64,000 nt of DNA from Artocarpus heterophyllus (taxonomy: Eukaryota > Streptophyta > Magnoliopsida > Rosales > Moraceae): assembly GCA_025403435.1 (NCBI GenBank), contig CM046351.1:26005730-26069729 (forward strand), given 5' to 3'. A program made the position numbers and the translations under genes. The notes below the pieces were generated by a model. That model saw only the letters and a program-made list of their open reading frames with translations. It was not told where the DNA came from and searched no databases. Below are positions 33,401-47,824 of the stretch, one piece after another (the first letter of the stretch is position 1; every line of letters begins with the position of its first letter).

Positions 33401-35298
33401 CACCAGAAATTCCTAACGGTACTCTTTAAACTGTCCGTACACTTTCACGTTCCCAAGACGCTGCTTGAAGATATGATCAACCCTTGATTAAAGATGCTAT
33501 TATAACTAATAACACTTGTGGGGAGGGGTGGAGAAACTAAAATTGTAATGCAACGTTCAGTGATGTTTTCAAAATGGATAAAAATGATTATGTTTTAAAA
33601 AATGACAATTTTTAAAAAATCATGTTGAGAGTGTTTATAAAATTTTTTACTTAAAAAATGTAAAAATATTTTTAAAAACTTCCAAAACAATACCAAATAG
33701 CTTAAATTAAGTTTGCTCTCCATTTACATTCATTATGGTTTTCTTCTTCTTTTCTTTAATCTCTTTTTTCTTCTAAATGAATTAAGTTTGTAAGAAAATT
33801 TAATTCACCTTTTTAAAATATAGTCTAAACAATTATAAATTTATATAGTAGCATATCGTTGCCGTTCATTTATTCAAAAATTCAAAATTAAGATATGAGT
33901 GTGTTGAAGTTTTTCAATAAATTTCAATAAATCTAACAATTTAAAAATTTAAAGAAGAACAAACAAGTTAAAAAAAAAATCATGAGGGCCAAAATATGAC
34001 AAGACTTGAACCTAGGGCACCTTTAACAACCAACAACTTGATTTATTATTATGTCATAACAACTAGAATGGTATGTTTCAATATTACTATTATTATTTCG
34101 TTTCACATGATTTTATATGTTCTTGTGTTTATTGCTCTCGGCAACATAAAAATAGAGGGCATAATTTTTTACAACTGTGCTACTCTATTTGCAATGCAGA
34201 CTAGAGAAACACACGTCATCTTGATTCTTGTGCTATATTTTCTTAATTTGTTCTTTTGTAATTTCTTTTTACAAATATAATCGAATTGTCTCCTATGTTT
34301 AATTTTTGGGCAAGTCTGTTATGCTTTGACCCGGAACGGGAAGAATTTGAAAAAAGGGCAAAAAAAATTTCTTAATTAAAAAAATAACTTCTTTTCTTTG
34401 GCACAAAAACAGGTAAATTATCTTATTTTTTAAAAAAAAAGGCAAAAATAACTGTAACAAGAAGATAAATCTTAACAGAGTAAAAAAAAAATTGAAGTAA
34501 TTTTTATGTCTAAAAAATATGTTTTTTTAGGTCAAAAAACTGTCAAAAAAAAAATCATTTGACCAAATTAACTTTTTTTAAAGTCAGTTTTTAAAATGTC
34601 TTGTGATTTTTTCACAAAAGTGGCTCATGCACATTAAGGCCCATCACGTGGGGCTCACTACAACCCGTTCAATCCAATCCGGTTGGAGGATATATATATA
34701 TATATATATACGTGTGCGTGTGTGTGTGTGAGAGTGTGTGTTTGAAATTTACAAATCTTCTTTACATTTGGAAATTTACTTAAATTTACATTTTCACAAT
34801 ATGTAAAAAATAATAGAAAAGGCATTCTAACAGTCAACGTTCTAATATATATGAGGCCTTTTTAAGGTTGAGTTGGCTTATTTACATTTTTTTCATCTTA
34901 ATTGCCCTTTTAACACATACTTATAGCTGTTGCTTTTTAATTTTTATTTTCCGTCATCATTAATTTTATTCACCCCTTTATAACTATTTCAACATTTTAA
35001 ATTGCATAATATATTAGGCAGAGAGTTTATTTTGTATTCATTCTTTAACTACACTTGCAGATTTTATGTAGAAATAACAGTGGTGCCTGGGTGTCAAAAC
35101 ATGTCACGACAAAACAGCAAAAGAAACAGTCAAATACAGACATGTTACACTTTGCTTGAAGTGTAAGTTAAAATTTGAAGCTAGAATTTAAATACTTTAA
35201 TATGTGAGAGTTTTACATTGTAGTAAATTATTGTCGCATATGAGAGCTTTATATTGTAATAAGTTAAAATTTCAGCCTATAAGAGCTTTATATTGTAA

Positions 35299-35327
35299 TA
35301 AGTTGGAACTTAAAGTTCCAACTTATT
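35299..35327. repeat. Near-perfect palindrome
   Basis: ATAAGTTGGAACTT is followed at once by its inverse complement AAGTTCCAACTTAT (one extra A), giving a strong cruciform or hairpin. Confidence 0.7.
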
Positions 35328-36331
35328 TATCAAACAAATTCTTAAATGTTAAAAAAATCAACAAACAAAATCAACTTACATTTTCTGTACTTTTAAAGAA
35401 GCTATTTGCGATAATATTTACTCTTAATTGGTTTGATTGATATTATGCTTGGAAGATTTTAATTTGTGGATTGTATATGTGTCACTTGATAAGGATGTTG
35501 GATAATTTTATGAGACATGAAGGTGAAGATGTTCTTGTTTAATAATGTGAGTAGAAATTTGAAAATTGAAGTGAGAAAATCTGGAAACAATAATTTAGTT
35601 TCTGTTTGAGGCATGTAGCAATATTTTCTTTAAGGTTTTATTTTTCTTAATATCAAAGTTTATTAATAGGTTTATGCGATAAATTACCTCAAAATACAAC
35701 AAACCCTAAATATTATATCTAGCAATAATACGATATACCATAACGAGGTATGATACTTGAAAACTTTGGAGCATTAATAAAACAATAGGGGTGTCCTTTC
35801 ATGAATGAATGCAACTATTGTAACTCGTACAATCTTTTATGTAAAAGTGTTTTTTTGTGAGATAAGATATCTATTACAATAGATATATCTGTTGATAATA
35901 GATATTTAGTTTTTTATGAAAGTATACGACCAATCAACACAACTGTTCGAAATGAATCCAAATCACATATTCTTGAAAATCAGCAAAATCACATAGGCGC
36001 CAAGTGCACTGTGTTGGCCGAGGCGTTGCACTCATGACGCCAAAGAGCTGGGTCCACTGTCCCCACCGCAATTTTGCATAGTTTTAGTGCCGTGGCTTTA
36101 CAATTCTAGCACCTCGTCACCAAAATAAAAAACACTTGGTTTTTTTACTTAATATATGTGACAATTAATTCAAAATATTTGAGAAATATATTACTATCTC
36201 TGCTCCAATTAATAGATTAAAACTCTCTTCATCTTTCTCTTTCCATCTCACTCCCTCCCTCCATCTCTCCCTCTTACCAAACATTCTCTTATTTACTTAT
36301 CCTTACAGTCTCACATTCAAGATAAATAGAT

Positions 36332-36365
<34 letters not shown>

Positions 36366-36674
36366 CTTACCTTCTAAAGAAAAAAGACAAAAGATAAAAG
36401 AAACACATTGCACAACCAAAAAAAATATTTTATAAAAAAAATAGTTTTCAATTTTTTTCTTGTACTCCAAATCATAGAGTAATTTTTCAAAATATGAAAT
36501 GGCATTATAAGCACCAATCCACACAAACTCCACTTGTAAATACAACAACAAAACTCGAACACTTTTTTTTTCCAACTACGGGACAAATAAATTGCAAGCG
36601 GGGAGTCTTTTGTCCGACAGGAAAGAATGCAATATGATCAAAGCAACAGTGGGATGTTTCCCTTAAAATTCTGA

Positions 36675-36714
<40 letters not shown>

Positions 36715-37357
36715 TCCAAATATGATAAAAGCAATAATGGGATGTTTCCCTAAAAAATTTCTTTTCTATAATAATAATAATAAATCCATAAAAGATACTC
36801 TCCAGCCAAAAAAAGTCATTTCCGCTATATAGAAGAATCCAAGAGATTCATTGAAACACACAGATCTATTTCCTAAGACATCTTGTGTGTGATTAAACTA
36901 TACAAGTCTATGTTTCTTGTGTGATCAAGTTCTGAAGTTGTACATTCACTATTATAACAAGAATAGAACGACTAAATATACATGCAATTTTATATAATCA
37001 ACGGATTGAATGACAATGGAAGCTCCAAAGCACCACAGAACCATGAGATGACTGAGGAGAAGACATGGTAGAAAACAACTCCCTCTTTGCAGGCCTTTTA
37101 TGTAGCTCTGGTAATAGGGAAAGAATTGAAAGAATCGGAGCCGGAGAAAGGAAAAGCAAAAAACTCGGCTGGTCTTTGATCACAATGGTCTCTAATGTGG
37201 TGGAGCTAAGGAGAATTTTAGAAATGTGAATAAATTTATACAACAAATCTGGTGAGCCTTTGAGCCTGGAACAATCTACGGCTGACCAGAGTACTGACAC
37301 ATTCCTGCTTAGTGCCTACCAATCAAGATGTATATTTTCACGCTTGCATTTACGCTA

Positions 37358-39766
37358 TTAGCAACCAGCTGCTTTCAGGAAGTTATCGTACGGACTTGAC
37401 GCTGGTAGTTTAAAGAACTGAGGATGATGCTGGTTTTCGGTAGTGCACAACGTAAGAGCAGGACCTGCCAAAGTTTTGCATGCACTGGCGGTGAAGGTCC
37501 CATCAACAAAAGGATTATTAACCTGCATTTGCATTTAAGATCACAAATTAAGATGATCCCATAGATAATAATATACATAAAGAAAGACTTAAATAACAGG
37601 AATAGCCAAAACCAGCAACTTTTTGAGATCATAATCATATAATAGATGCCTGCCAAAAGCAAATTTATGATGCTACTCTATCTTGATGCTAATTGGAGGA
37701 CATAGCAATCTTATGTGCAGATATGCATATGAACAAATTCAAGAGTGGACCGTATTAAATTTCCAGAAGGTGGGTAGAACCTCAAGGTAACCAGCATTAA
37801 CATTGGAAGAGGAGACAATTGCTTTCGATTCATCATTTTGACCATGAAATGAGATGTCAGTCTGTCTTTGATGGCCACTTATTAAACCAGACATCTTCTT
37901 CTGCTTTCCCATAAGAAGCGCTTCACAGTGGCGGGCCATTTCCTTGTAAGACACATCAGGTCCTGTCGAGACTGAAACCCTTCCAACTTGATGTGTAGTT
38001 TCGGAAACCTGTACATATAAAGCGAGTTATCACAATGTTACAATGAAGAGAATCCTCACCCTGTAACTAGCTTGATGAATAAACAATTAAAATCATTAAT
38101 ATTATGAAGGTATTTTGAACAAAAAGATTTCGCTGGCTAACATACTGATTCCAAAAGCTGGGTCACACTCAATAGACTAGGAATTTCCACGGCAAATTCT
38201 GAATGATTTTTGTGACCATCAAACGAATCTGCAAATGAATCCTCATCTATCGAAAAAAGTGGAGCAGCCTACATAGTGACAATAGTTTTATAAGTTTTCT
38301 CCCCAGCACTAATGGAGGAAAGCGAAGTTACAGTACTGAGAAGTAATAACCTCCTTAGATGCACTACTGTTCAAATCAACGTTGTATATCTTTTCGGCAG
38401 AATCCAAGAACAACTGAGCTCCAAGGGGACAAACATCATCAGGTATGAAGTCATTAAGGAGCTTCTGTCTAATAGCCAATGACTCAGACTGCAAAAAGAG
38501 ACCACTTAATATTAACAAATCAATGATCAACGCTACCCAAAAGATAGGATTCTATTCTGCTTGAAATTTCGAATTTCCAAAAGGCTTGTTAATCAATTAT
38601 TAAAGTAAGTCAGAAAGGCAGGGAAACTATCATGTAGAAACTTTACATCTGACAAATCCTCCAAGCTCTTCAATATTTCAGAAGCAAAGAATTCCTTAGT
38701 TTGATATTCATTAATCTCTATTTCTGAAAGAGATTTCAAGGCCAAATCATCATCTTCTTTAGATCCATAAGTATTTGCCTTAGATCCAGAGTGGACAGCT
38801 TGTAACTTGTGATCTTCGACTAAACATAAAAATGGATCAACCTGATAACATAACACAAAGTTGCTAAAAAATAATTAAGATGGCACTGGAGATGTTTAAT
38901 TACCGCAAGTTACAGGAAATGAAAGCAGTACTGTGAGAATTCCTAACAAAATATTGTCTCTTATGTGCACAGCGTTAATTAATTTAGAAAATCAGTCATG
39001 TAATAAATAAATTCCAAGGTAAACCATACAAGCATAACTTTCACCAGCAGTAAATAACATACCATTTTGTCTCTAACTGCTGCTTTCGCAACAGGAACAA
39101 GGGAAAGTATATTGTATGCTTTTAGCGAAAAAAGAATCATTGAAGATGCCAAGACAAAGAGAGACCTGCGACGTGATGGTGGAATTGTCCCTGCAACAGA
39201 AGGGAAACGTCTTGAACACAGATTAGACATCCCAATTGTAGGAAAAACAAAACAAATAAATAAAAAACACAAAATAGAGGCCAACTAAGTGCAGTCAATT
39301 TATGCAGTAAAGTATCCACATCCTAATTATCTACTAGCTAGCATAGCCACCATCATTACTTATTACCCAATATTTTTATGTTACATATCGAGTTGAAAAC
39401 TGGTCAGTAGGCACTTAAGAAAATTAACCATCTTGTAGGTACAAGCAAACGTCCGGAAACACTTTTCAAATAGAGTCTACCACCATCTCAAAGTTATAAC
39501 CGGTGTACTCGGGGAGATCTGTATACTTTAGCTGCCTTCTTATCGTGTGGCTTTGGAAATTGAACCCTTATGCTTGCATTTCGGCGGCCTGAAAATTTCC
39601 ATTATACCAAATATTCTTTTGACAAAGTTTTATCCTTTAAACTTTATGGTATCTTCAACCATTGCTCATATGAGGTTGCTTTTCAAAGAACCAGAGTAAA
39701 AAAAATTCCCGAACTAAAAGACAAGTTAATATCATTAGAATATAATTTGAACCTGTTCAAAGGGAA

Positions 39767-39797
<31 letters not shown>

Positions 39798-39860
39798 AAA
39801 TTTCACAGTTTCTTATAAAACATATATTTATATATGTAAAATTTCACAGTTTCTTATAAA

Positions 39861-39892
<32 letters not shown>

Positions 39893-42800
39893 CATGATGG
39901 TGGCTATGCGATTTGGTGGAGGCACAGCCAATTTTAAGGATGTGCATCTGACAGAGACTTTTTTCATCACCATGGTCCTATATTTTGAACAAATCACATC
40001 TTAAATAATGCTTTCATTTTTGCTTCCATAGGAAGACACGAGAAGTTCCTAGCTCCGGTTAGACATAAACTCATTCATAACCATTTCAATAACCTTAAGA
40101 CATAAATTCATTCATAACCATGTCAATGCAGAAGGATACAGCTTATAAACGGTCAGAAATAGGGCCAACATCTGCCTCTATTTTACTACAGTTTGTTTAA
40201 CTCAACAACGACAACTGGCTTGACCTACTTGGCTGGAAGTACAAGAAGATGTGTAGCTTAAAAGCTTAATAGTATATAGGGAGTCTTAGAGATGAGAAGA
40301 CCGATTGCGTGATTTTCGTCCAATTTTGTCAAATTAAGGAATTAATAAGCATATAATCATGAATACCAACATAGTTCAGATTAATTTTTGGAAGCTCACC
40401 TCCATCATTAAGAGAAATTTTCCGCAAGGAAAATGCTAGCTGGAAACTATGCACTAGAACCTCATGACAAGAATTCTGTAAGGCAATAAAATATACTTAG
40501 AGAAGAAGATAACAAAAATAAAAGTTATAACTAGATCAATGTAGAGATGTGAATTATGAACTACGTTTTTATTGAAGCATCATTATCAACAGCTTATGTA
40601 ATAGGAAAAATCTCATCAAGTAACCTTAAAAAATGACAATAACCTTAGCTCGAGAAAACAGCAACACAAGGCTATAAGTATGAGCTATTGCTTCGTAGTT
40701 CTCAGGCATGTTTGCAGGAGAGATGGACTGTGCCCAAATTGACGATAGCAAGAGAGTTATCTGGTGGCTGCTCAGCCTCAAGGAAAGAGCCTCCTAAAAT
40801 TGAACATACATAAAAAAGAACATAAAGTAAATTATAGCCAGTTTCTAACAATTTATTGTTGGAAAATTGGATCTTTTAGTTTTCGGCCGTACGACACTCC
40901 AAACAATGAGCCTTCATCCACCCACTTAAAAAATTACCATAGAATACAAGTATCATGTCATGGAAAAGGCAAAGTATAATTTCAAAAATCATATAAGCTA
41001 ACACACAAAATGTAGAGGCCAAAGTCCTATTATTTTACTATGGTTACTCGAGGTGATTAGTACATCTTTATTTAGTTGTTTGTGCTAAGAGAGAGTGAGA
41101 GAGAGAGAGAGAGAGAAGTGATTTTGACATCTATATGAAGTCAGAATTATGCCACATGTACAACGTTATTGGGTTTTCAAATTGGAAGAGCCAAACGGGA
41201 TATGGTTTAGGGATCATGAGGTTAAAGAATAATCCATATAATCTGACAATTGATGAACATATCTAAAATGGTAAAGTATACAGCTAAAATTTGGTAGGCG
41301 AATGAGAGAGAGAGAGAAGTCAAACTTACTGTTTCCTTGGTAGAAATGTTTGTGCTTTCTTCTTTCATCAAAGGCTCAGGTGAATTGTTCATGCTATGTA
41401 CCCGACTGTGAGAAAAGTTCAATATATTCAATGGCATAGCATTACTATCTCTCGATTCTTTGAAGCTAAAAAAATTTTCTTGGGAATCTTCAAAAACATT
41501 TTCCTGTGATTCAAATTTTTCCCTCCTTAGCTTCTCAAAAAGTGCTGCTGAAGATGAAAAGACAGAGACAGTTCTGGACAATGTCCTTGGCAGATCCAAG
41601 CCCTTCTTTGACTCAGGAATAGATGAGAAGGAACGAGGAAAAACTGAAGAAGGCACGAGAACAACAGAAAAAATACGGTGGGCACCAACTCTTGTTCCAT
41701 GGTCCGGATGGACCATCGCTGGGAGTAGCTGATGAAACAAAGTCTCAGGAAATGCCTAAATCAAATATGGACGTATGAGTGATCATCATCATTGTAAGGC
41801 TGAAGGTAGCTTACAAAGAAAAATAACTGATATCAATGCTAAATTCTTGCCTTGCTTTGATAACATAAATTTGGAAGAGAGGCAACAATCTGAGCAGTAC
41901 GGTAAACTGCAGAAATAGTTGTTCTAGCTATGACAGTGATAGTTGAGATATTCTCCAACATGACAGCCATAACATCAAGAATTGGGCCAGCTTCTCCAAC
42001 CTGTCAGCAAAGTAGACCTCAGTACTTAAGCAGGGATATATTAACAACAAAATAATAATAATAAAATAAAATAATCAACAGAATAGTTGAAAACTTATAA
42101 AGACTTGTAGTAGTACTAGAAACAGAAAAGCAATTTTCAAAGAAATAAAAAGTACTTCTGGCTGAGTATTATAAGCTAATTCATATTTCAAATATAATGC
42201 TTATTTCAGAACTAAGACCTTATAGGATAACTGCACAAGGCACTTATCCACAGCTTCTCCAAAGCTTTTGTTCCACTCAATCACATCCTCTCCCAGATTT
42301 GCATCATCAAGTGAGAGGTGCATGCTCTTCCTTAGGTGTCTCATGATGTCACTTACTGCACCAATTATGGCCACAGAATGCTCAACCTTCGCTTGTTGAG
42401 CAAGGGAGGTTATAACCTCAACAATTTCAAGCTGCATGTTAGGTTGCTTAAGAACACTTTTATGATCTAAATGTTTGACTAAGATGGACAGCAAAACATG
42501 CGTATTTTGTCCTGCAAAGCATGAAGTTGGAACAAAAATAAATAATTTAGACAAGGGCTTAAAAATCAAATAAGTGCGTAAAACAACAGAAAGGAAATCG
42601 GCACTACTGAATAGAAAGTTTTTAAAATAAATTACCAGGACTATCCATTAAAAATTGTATATCCTTGAGAACCAGGAAAGCAAGCCCGTTTTGGGGAGAC
42701 CATAAATTTCCGTTATCAAAGTAGCGGAACAAAGATTCCAAAATATGCCGTATGGTTGTAGCCTCCTTTGCTAGCTTGGCCATGTTATGGAGGCAAACCC

Positions 42801-45800
42801 TGGACCAAAAGCACGGGTTCTTGGCATCTTCCCTGTTAGGAGAAGAAGAAAATAAGTTAATAAGAACTAGTTGTTATGACCAAAAGCACACATGTTTTTA
42901 CAGACACAGACATCAACACATGCACAGATGCAGAAATACTCTAAGAATTTTGATCCAAGAGAGATTACGATGTCACATTCACTTCGCCTTTGTTGTTAAC
43001 AATGGCCCTCCAAGAAGGTACCCTGATTGTGGTGTCTGGTGAAGGAGAAACATGTCCCTCATTTTTTAGCACTTCTTCCACCCAACGATTCTGTGGACCT
43101 TCAAGATTCCCTGTTTTTTCCTTGCAGCCTCCATAATTTTCTAACACTACTGAAACAACCTGTCGCGTAATTAAGAAAGCAAAATTGCTATCGGCTAAAG
43201 GATTCTAGAAATACCTAGTCATCATAAAGCAGTGTAATAAATTGCCTCCCAAACAGAATTCATAAAACCAAAGAATAACATTGTGGTGAAGGAGCAAGTT
43301 TTGTTTTAAATTACTTCCCATCATATAACTTTATGCAAACAATATATTTAAAACCAACGAACAATTAAAAAAAATGCAAAAAGTCGAGTATACCTACATT
43401 ATCGAATTCGACTGAAATATGAGAATTTTCGCCCATAAACCAAACCTACAAAGAAAATTTGACCATTCAACCGCACATGGAATGCATAATACATATTCCA
43501 GGAAAATACAAGTTGTAAAAGAGAAAAAGAACATAATTGTGAATACACACACACACACACACACATATGTGTGTGTGTGCTTGTGTATGTACGTACGTGT
43601 GTGCGTGCATGCATGCGTATGTATGTATGTATATTCAATCTCATGTTTTTTAAGAAGGTAAAAGCAAAGAAGCCACTTAATCTTGGTTTCGAATTTAAGT
43701 GCATCAACCGTCAAGATACACACATCAAGCTTGAGAACTAGATGAATATTTTATTTTCATGATTGGTAATATTAAGAGCACTTAAAAGTTCTTTTCTATG
43801 TATTAGATACAAGGCAAGAACCTTTCGAATGTTCAAGCAATTACTTAAGATATTGACTGGTAAATCAGATGATATGAGCTTGTCATTCCGTCTCCTGAAG
43901 GGGCATGTCAACGTTGCAGTATTCTCTGTTGAGAATTCCAGTTAAAATTTTTAATTACAAACAATAGTCCAAGATATACAAAGACAACTTGGATCTCCAT
44001 CCTTTATTTTCAACACAATTTCACTAGCTGGTGAAATTCTTGTCCATGCATCACTTAGCAACACCAAATTTATATATAAATAATATTTAAAAGGGAGACT
44101 GAACTTCATGAATTCTCTGAGAATTATGTGGCCAATTTGCTCTAGTTTTCACTTAGTTATTCCCTTCAACAGCAGATATATGATTCAGAAAACTAAATTC
44201 ATTTCTTCATTTCCTGAGGACCAAAAACAGGTTGGTATAATCTTCCAGTTAACATCAGCAAGGTGCAAAAAGTACCACTGCAGAAAGAGTTTGCAGTCCA
44301 GCTGAACGTAGATTATCTGCCCGTTCATCTCCACCCACCTCTTGAGCTAACTGACAGAGTTTTGGAATAAAGCCTTCTAAGTTGAACACGTAAGTCCCAT
44401 CTGCCTGCAAAATTCAATATTTCACACATTAGAATTTTTCCTTGAGGGAAGACCTTAAGTCAATGGTATATTGAAGCTAGCAGCCAGATAAACTGCCAAT
44501 AACTTGTATTATAGTGTAAAGCACGACTAGGGACTGACCTGATTATTTACAAAGTCAAAAAGAGTCTGACATCCTATAATTCTCATTTCATCTTGCCGTG
44601 TTTGTTCCAGCAGAGCATGCATGATACTGAGTAAGCTACTAGCCAGGAGAGGCCTGAAAAAAACAAAACATAGAAGAATGTGTGCCGTTTTAACTTGTGA
44701 GATTAAGAAAAAAAATACGCACATATTTCCAATAAGGAATTTTATTACAAGTCTGTACAAGTCGGAAATGGTTGCAATAGATACCAAAAAGTAAAATGAC
44801 AGCGATTATATAATATAATAACAAAAAAGGAGGAAAAAAAAAAAACTGTAAGCATCAAAGGAAAAACCAGATTATTTCTGCCCAAGCTAACCATGTGATC
44901 CACTAAAACTTATCATCTTAGTTATATTTGACCAGAGGTACCTCTAGCTTGGTATTATTGTGGGAGCCTTATGCCTCAAGGGGCGCCTCGAGGGGCCCCT
45001 CAAGGAGAGGATGCTGGAGGTAATAAGGCTCATACCTCATGCCTAAAGAGGCATGTGCCTCTTAGGCATATATGCCTCAAGGCTTGAAAGGCATGGCCTC
45101 AAATTTTCCTACACACGGGCCTTGTGCTTGGGAGATGAGTTCAAACTCATGAGTTTGAATTGTCCATAGTGTAAAGCTCTCACATGCTATAGTGTTTGAA
45201 GTTATTTTTTCAGTTCAAACTATTTTTCCAAACACCCCATAAAGAATGTCCCTTAAGTGAGAAAGCACAAGGATTTATGTCCTTTCTTAATATAAGATTT
45301 CTGACCTAAATTTTTCCATTTATAAGTTAACTAAAAGAGGGGGATAAGAGAAGGGTATAAAGCTAAAGAGATGAGTTAAAGAGGGAACATTTCCAAAATT
45401 TCTCTTGTTCTTAAGTGTCTCGGCTTGAGAAAACAATCAGAAAAAAATCCAAAAAAAGCAAAAAATATGAAATTGGAAACTGTAAAAAAGTCCCCTTCTC
45501 TTTCAACTCAACTTAATATTGATTATTGCATGCATTCTAATGTGATATTATTCTTTCTACTCTATTGGAGCAATCAAATACATGAAATCCCTAGAATAAA
45601 CTATACTCGTGAATCTAGGGAGTTGATAATGCTGTTAGGCAACAAGGATTGAGATTTTAAAGTCTTCTTTTATCATTAAAGTGCAGAAACTTAGATCTTT
45701 TTTTTTTTTCTCCTTTTTCATTAATTATTTACCCCTTTCATGTCATTCTTTTTAGTAAATAAAGTCAACATTGTTCTGCTTCAAAAAAAAAAAAAAAAAA

Positions 45801-47653
45801 AGAATTAACAATGGAAGGAAAAATAAACTAAAAATTTACTCGTGATGTAACAAATTGCTGGAACAGAAAATGAAACAAAGAGAATTTCCAATTCCAGAAA
45901 CTTCAAAACACAAAACTGATGGCATAAGGAATGAGAAAAGGAATGACTCACATTTGCTTCTTGCAAGAAACCAACAATTTCCTGCAAATGCTAATTACAA
46001 TTTTTGCAGATGGAAAGTTCTCACTTCTCAATTCCTTGTAACACCTTTGCTCAAGGGTATTTGTGATCTGATCAACATATTTGAAATAAGTGATCTTTTC
46101 ATTGAAATGTAGCAGAATGATCTTAGTTTCCAGAAAAATAAAAACTGCTAAACAAAGCGAAAGTTTCACAAGCAAGTAAAAACGGCACATAAGGGGAGAG
46201 ATCCGCTTATTTGAGTATGTGCAAATGAAACTCTAAGTTCATAAAGAGGTTAAAAAAAATATAGAACAAAAGAGTTTCCTGCTAGGCTGTTACCATCAGA
46301 TATTAACCGGCAATTGGACTATAATAAAAAAAATAAAAAAATAAGAAAGATGAAATTTTTATAAAGCTTATTTATATGATCAATTTGAGACTGAGATGCT
46401 GCCAATTGAAAGCTTCCTTCATTTGGCTTAGACAACACGAAGCATTCACATTCCTTCTCTTTTTGATCATATTATATTTTTTGGTTCCATAATACACATT
46501 ATAATTCAGTTATTATAATTTTTGTTTGCAATTTTAAAGAATTTTTGTCCTTGTTCTATGAACAGTCCTTTTAGCTTTAGTTGATAAAAGCGTCCTTCAT
46601 TTCTTTACAAAAAAAATTATAATTCAATTATTCATTACAAGTCATACCTTTGGGATACGCAGAGGATTTTTAGCTGCATATTCACATAATTTTCCAATCT
46701 TCCTATCATTTGGTCCTTCTTCCTGTCAAAATTTGCAAAAGAACAAAAAAAAACAGAAAATAAAGTAATTATAGGGGAGCAAGAGTGACATAAGGAAAAG
46801 AAAAAAAAAATGTGTAGAAAAAATAAACAGAGCGACACAGCAATCACAATTATTTTCATCCAAATATAAAAATAAAAAACAAAGGAAGAATATTCATCTA
46901 CATTATTTGACTCATATTCCTACTATTTTTATTTGGCAATAAACTAAATAGAAAGCACGGATATTTCACAATGTTGTAGAAGTTTCAGTGACTGATAACT
47001 GATTACACTATAACTATTAGCAAAGATATGAAAAACGCTTGGGGGTACACCCATGCTAAGTACCACACACTAACAAATGGGGCCCAACGATAGGATCCGT
47101 CTTCTATTAGTATACGGTACTCAGCATACCATTGATGCTTTATAGCATTGTTCAAAAGATATCCTCTTAACCCCACAACATGATCATTAGTTGCAAGGAT
47201 ACAACGAAAGGCTTGTGAATCCTTTCAGTTACTTGCTCAAAATGCTTTAGAAAAACGAAACAAATAAAATTTTATTATCTCAACAGTATACACAGATCAA
47301 AGAGCAGCAAGTTGATCACCATCCTCTGCCCACTTTTTAAAATCATTTGCCTTCTTAGCCTTAATTATATCCTCAAGTCAAGCAACGTACTAATTAAAAT
47401 GAACAGATTAGATAAGATTTTTCACACAAGTAACTATCACCAATTATTAACCTTCCCATTAAAAGAAAAAAAGAAACACGACTAGAAAATGCCCAGAAAC
47501 ACAAACCTGGTTCCGAGGAAAAATGTCGGCAATAAGCTTCTTGTACCTCTTCACAGGCTGTCTAGACCTCGCCCGCATCGCGGGGCAGAAGAAACAAAGA
47601 CTGCCACAAGCAGGCAAAACTTGCCTCGAAATCACACCTTCAATGGCGCTCAT
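37358..47653 (-). CDS. SRL2: SEMI-ROLLED LEAF 2 / EFR3-like ARM-repeat scaffold protein, 19 coding exons
   Basis: Exons on the minus strand: 47653-47507, 46722-46648, 46067-45952, 44653-44539, 44404-44276, 43445-43398, 43159-42969, 42832-42636, 42511-42219, 42000-41851, 41755-41330, 40793-40644, 40475-40400, 39190-39063, 38841-38647, 38488-38351, 38268-38146, 38008-37781, 37522-37358. All phases match, giving 3090 bp and 1029 residues, the usual family length. The N-terminus (MSAIEGVISRQVLPACGSLC, then FFCPAMRARSRQPVKRYKK) and the C-terminus (SSPYDNFLKAAG) are those of plant SRL2/EFR3. Cys16, Cys20 and Cys23 beside a basic patch suit lipid-anchored membrane binding. Known EFR3 proteins hold the PI4-kinase alpha complex at the plasma membrane; rice SRL2 affects leaf rolling. 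All introns are GT-AG except intron 10 (41850-41756), which has a GC donor (AAG|GCAAGA). No coding damage was seen. Confidence 0.93.
39764..39882. repeat. Duplicated microsatellite block in SRL2 intron 13
   Basis: A TA tract followed by 'tatgtaaaatttcacagttt' and 'cttataaaa' occurs twice in a row, each ending in another TA tract. Confidence 0.8.
41756..41850 (-). other. GC-AG intron 10 of the SRL2-like gene
   Basis: The exon ends ...AGCAAG and the intron starts GCAAGA; it ends ATTTAG before GCATTTCCTGAG. No GT is available that keeps the conserved protein join (YQSK followed by AFPE). Intron length is 95 bp. Confidence 0.85.
43549..43632. repeat. CA/GT and GTAT microsatellite, inverted, in SRL2 intron 5
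   Basis: A CA tract turns into GT through CATATG, then into mixed TGCA/GTAT repeats. It can fold on itself. It produces several spurious open frames on both strands. Confidence 0.85.
44945..45110. repeat. Degenerate GCCTCAAGG / GAGGCAT repeat cluster in SRL2 intron 3
   Basis: Many short copies of GCCTCAAGG, GCCTCGAGG, TGCCTCTTAGGCA and GAGGCAT occur in both orientations within 165 bp, giving a GC-rich folded patch inside AT-rich intron DNA. Similar GGCG/AGGC-type arrays are seen in non-autonomous plant transposons; the identity here is unknown. Confidence 0.6.
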
Positions 47654-47824
47654 CTTCGTATCAAATATATCAATGTGTGTGTATATATGTGAATATATTT
47701 TTGTCCTCACAAAGCCAAATGGGGCTTCAAAAACGACGAAGCTTCCTTTCCCTCCCAAACCAACGAAGAAAAACCTCTGGCTTTGGTCTCAGAAGGGAAA
47801 GAAAAGCTCAAACGAATAACCAGC

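Larger units (their letters stand above)
32409..36950. other. Gene-free AT-rich region with small repeats
   Basis: No supported gene in about 4.5 kb. It holds several copies of a small dispersed repeat ('aagctctcacatgctata', listed separately) and microsatellites: TA/TG at 34691-34740, TA at 36337-36363 and ATA at 36678-36714. The open stretch at 33996-34280 encodes only hydrophobic low-complexity sequence. Confidence 0.5.

Noticed and set aside
33996..34280. 94-codon hydrophobic open frame
   Set aside because: AT-rich sequence readily encodes Ile/Phe/Leu runs; no family resemblance or gene structure.
41460..41732. 90-codon plus-strand open frame
   Set aside because: Antisense to exon 11 of the SRL2-like gene.
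43394..43723. Histidine/threonine-rich open frames on both strands
   Set aside because: Produced by the CA/GT microsatellite in an SRL2 intron.
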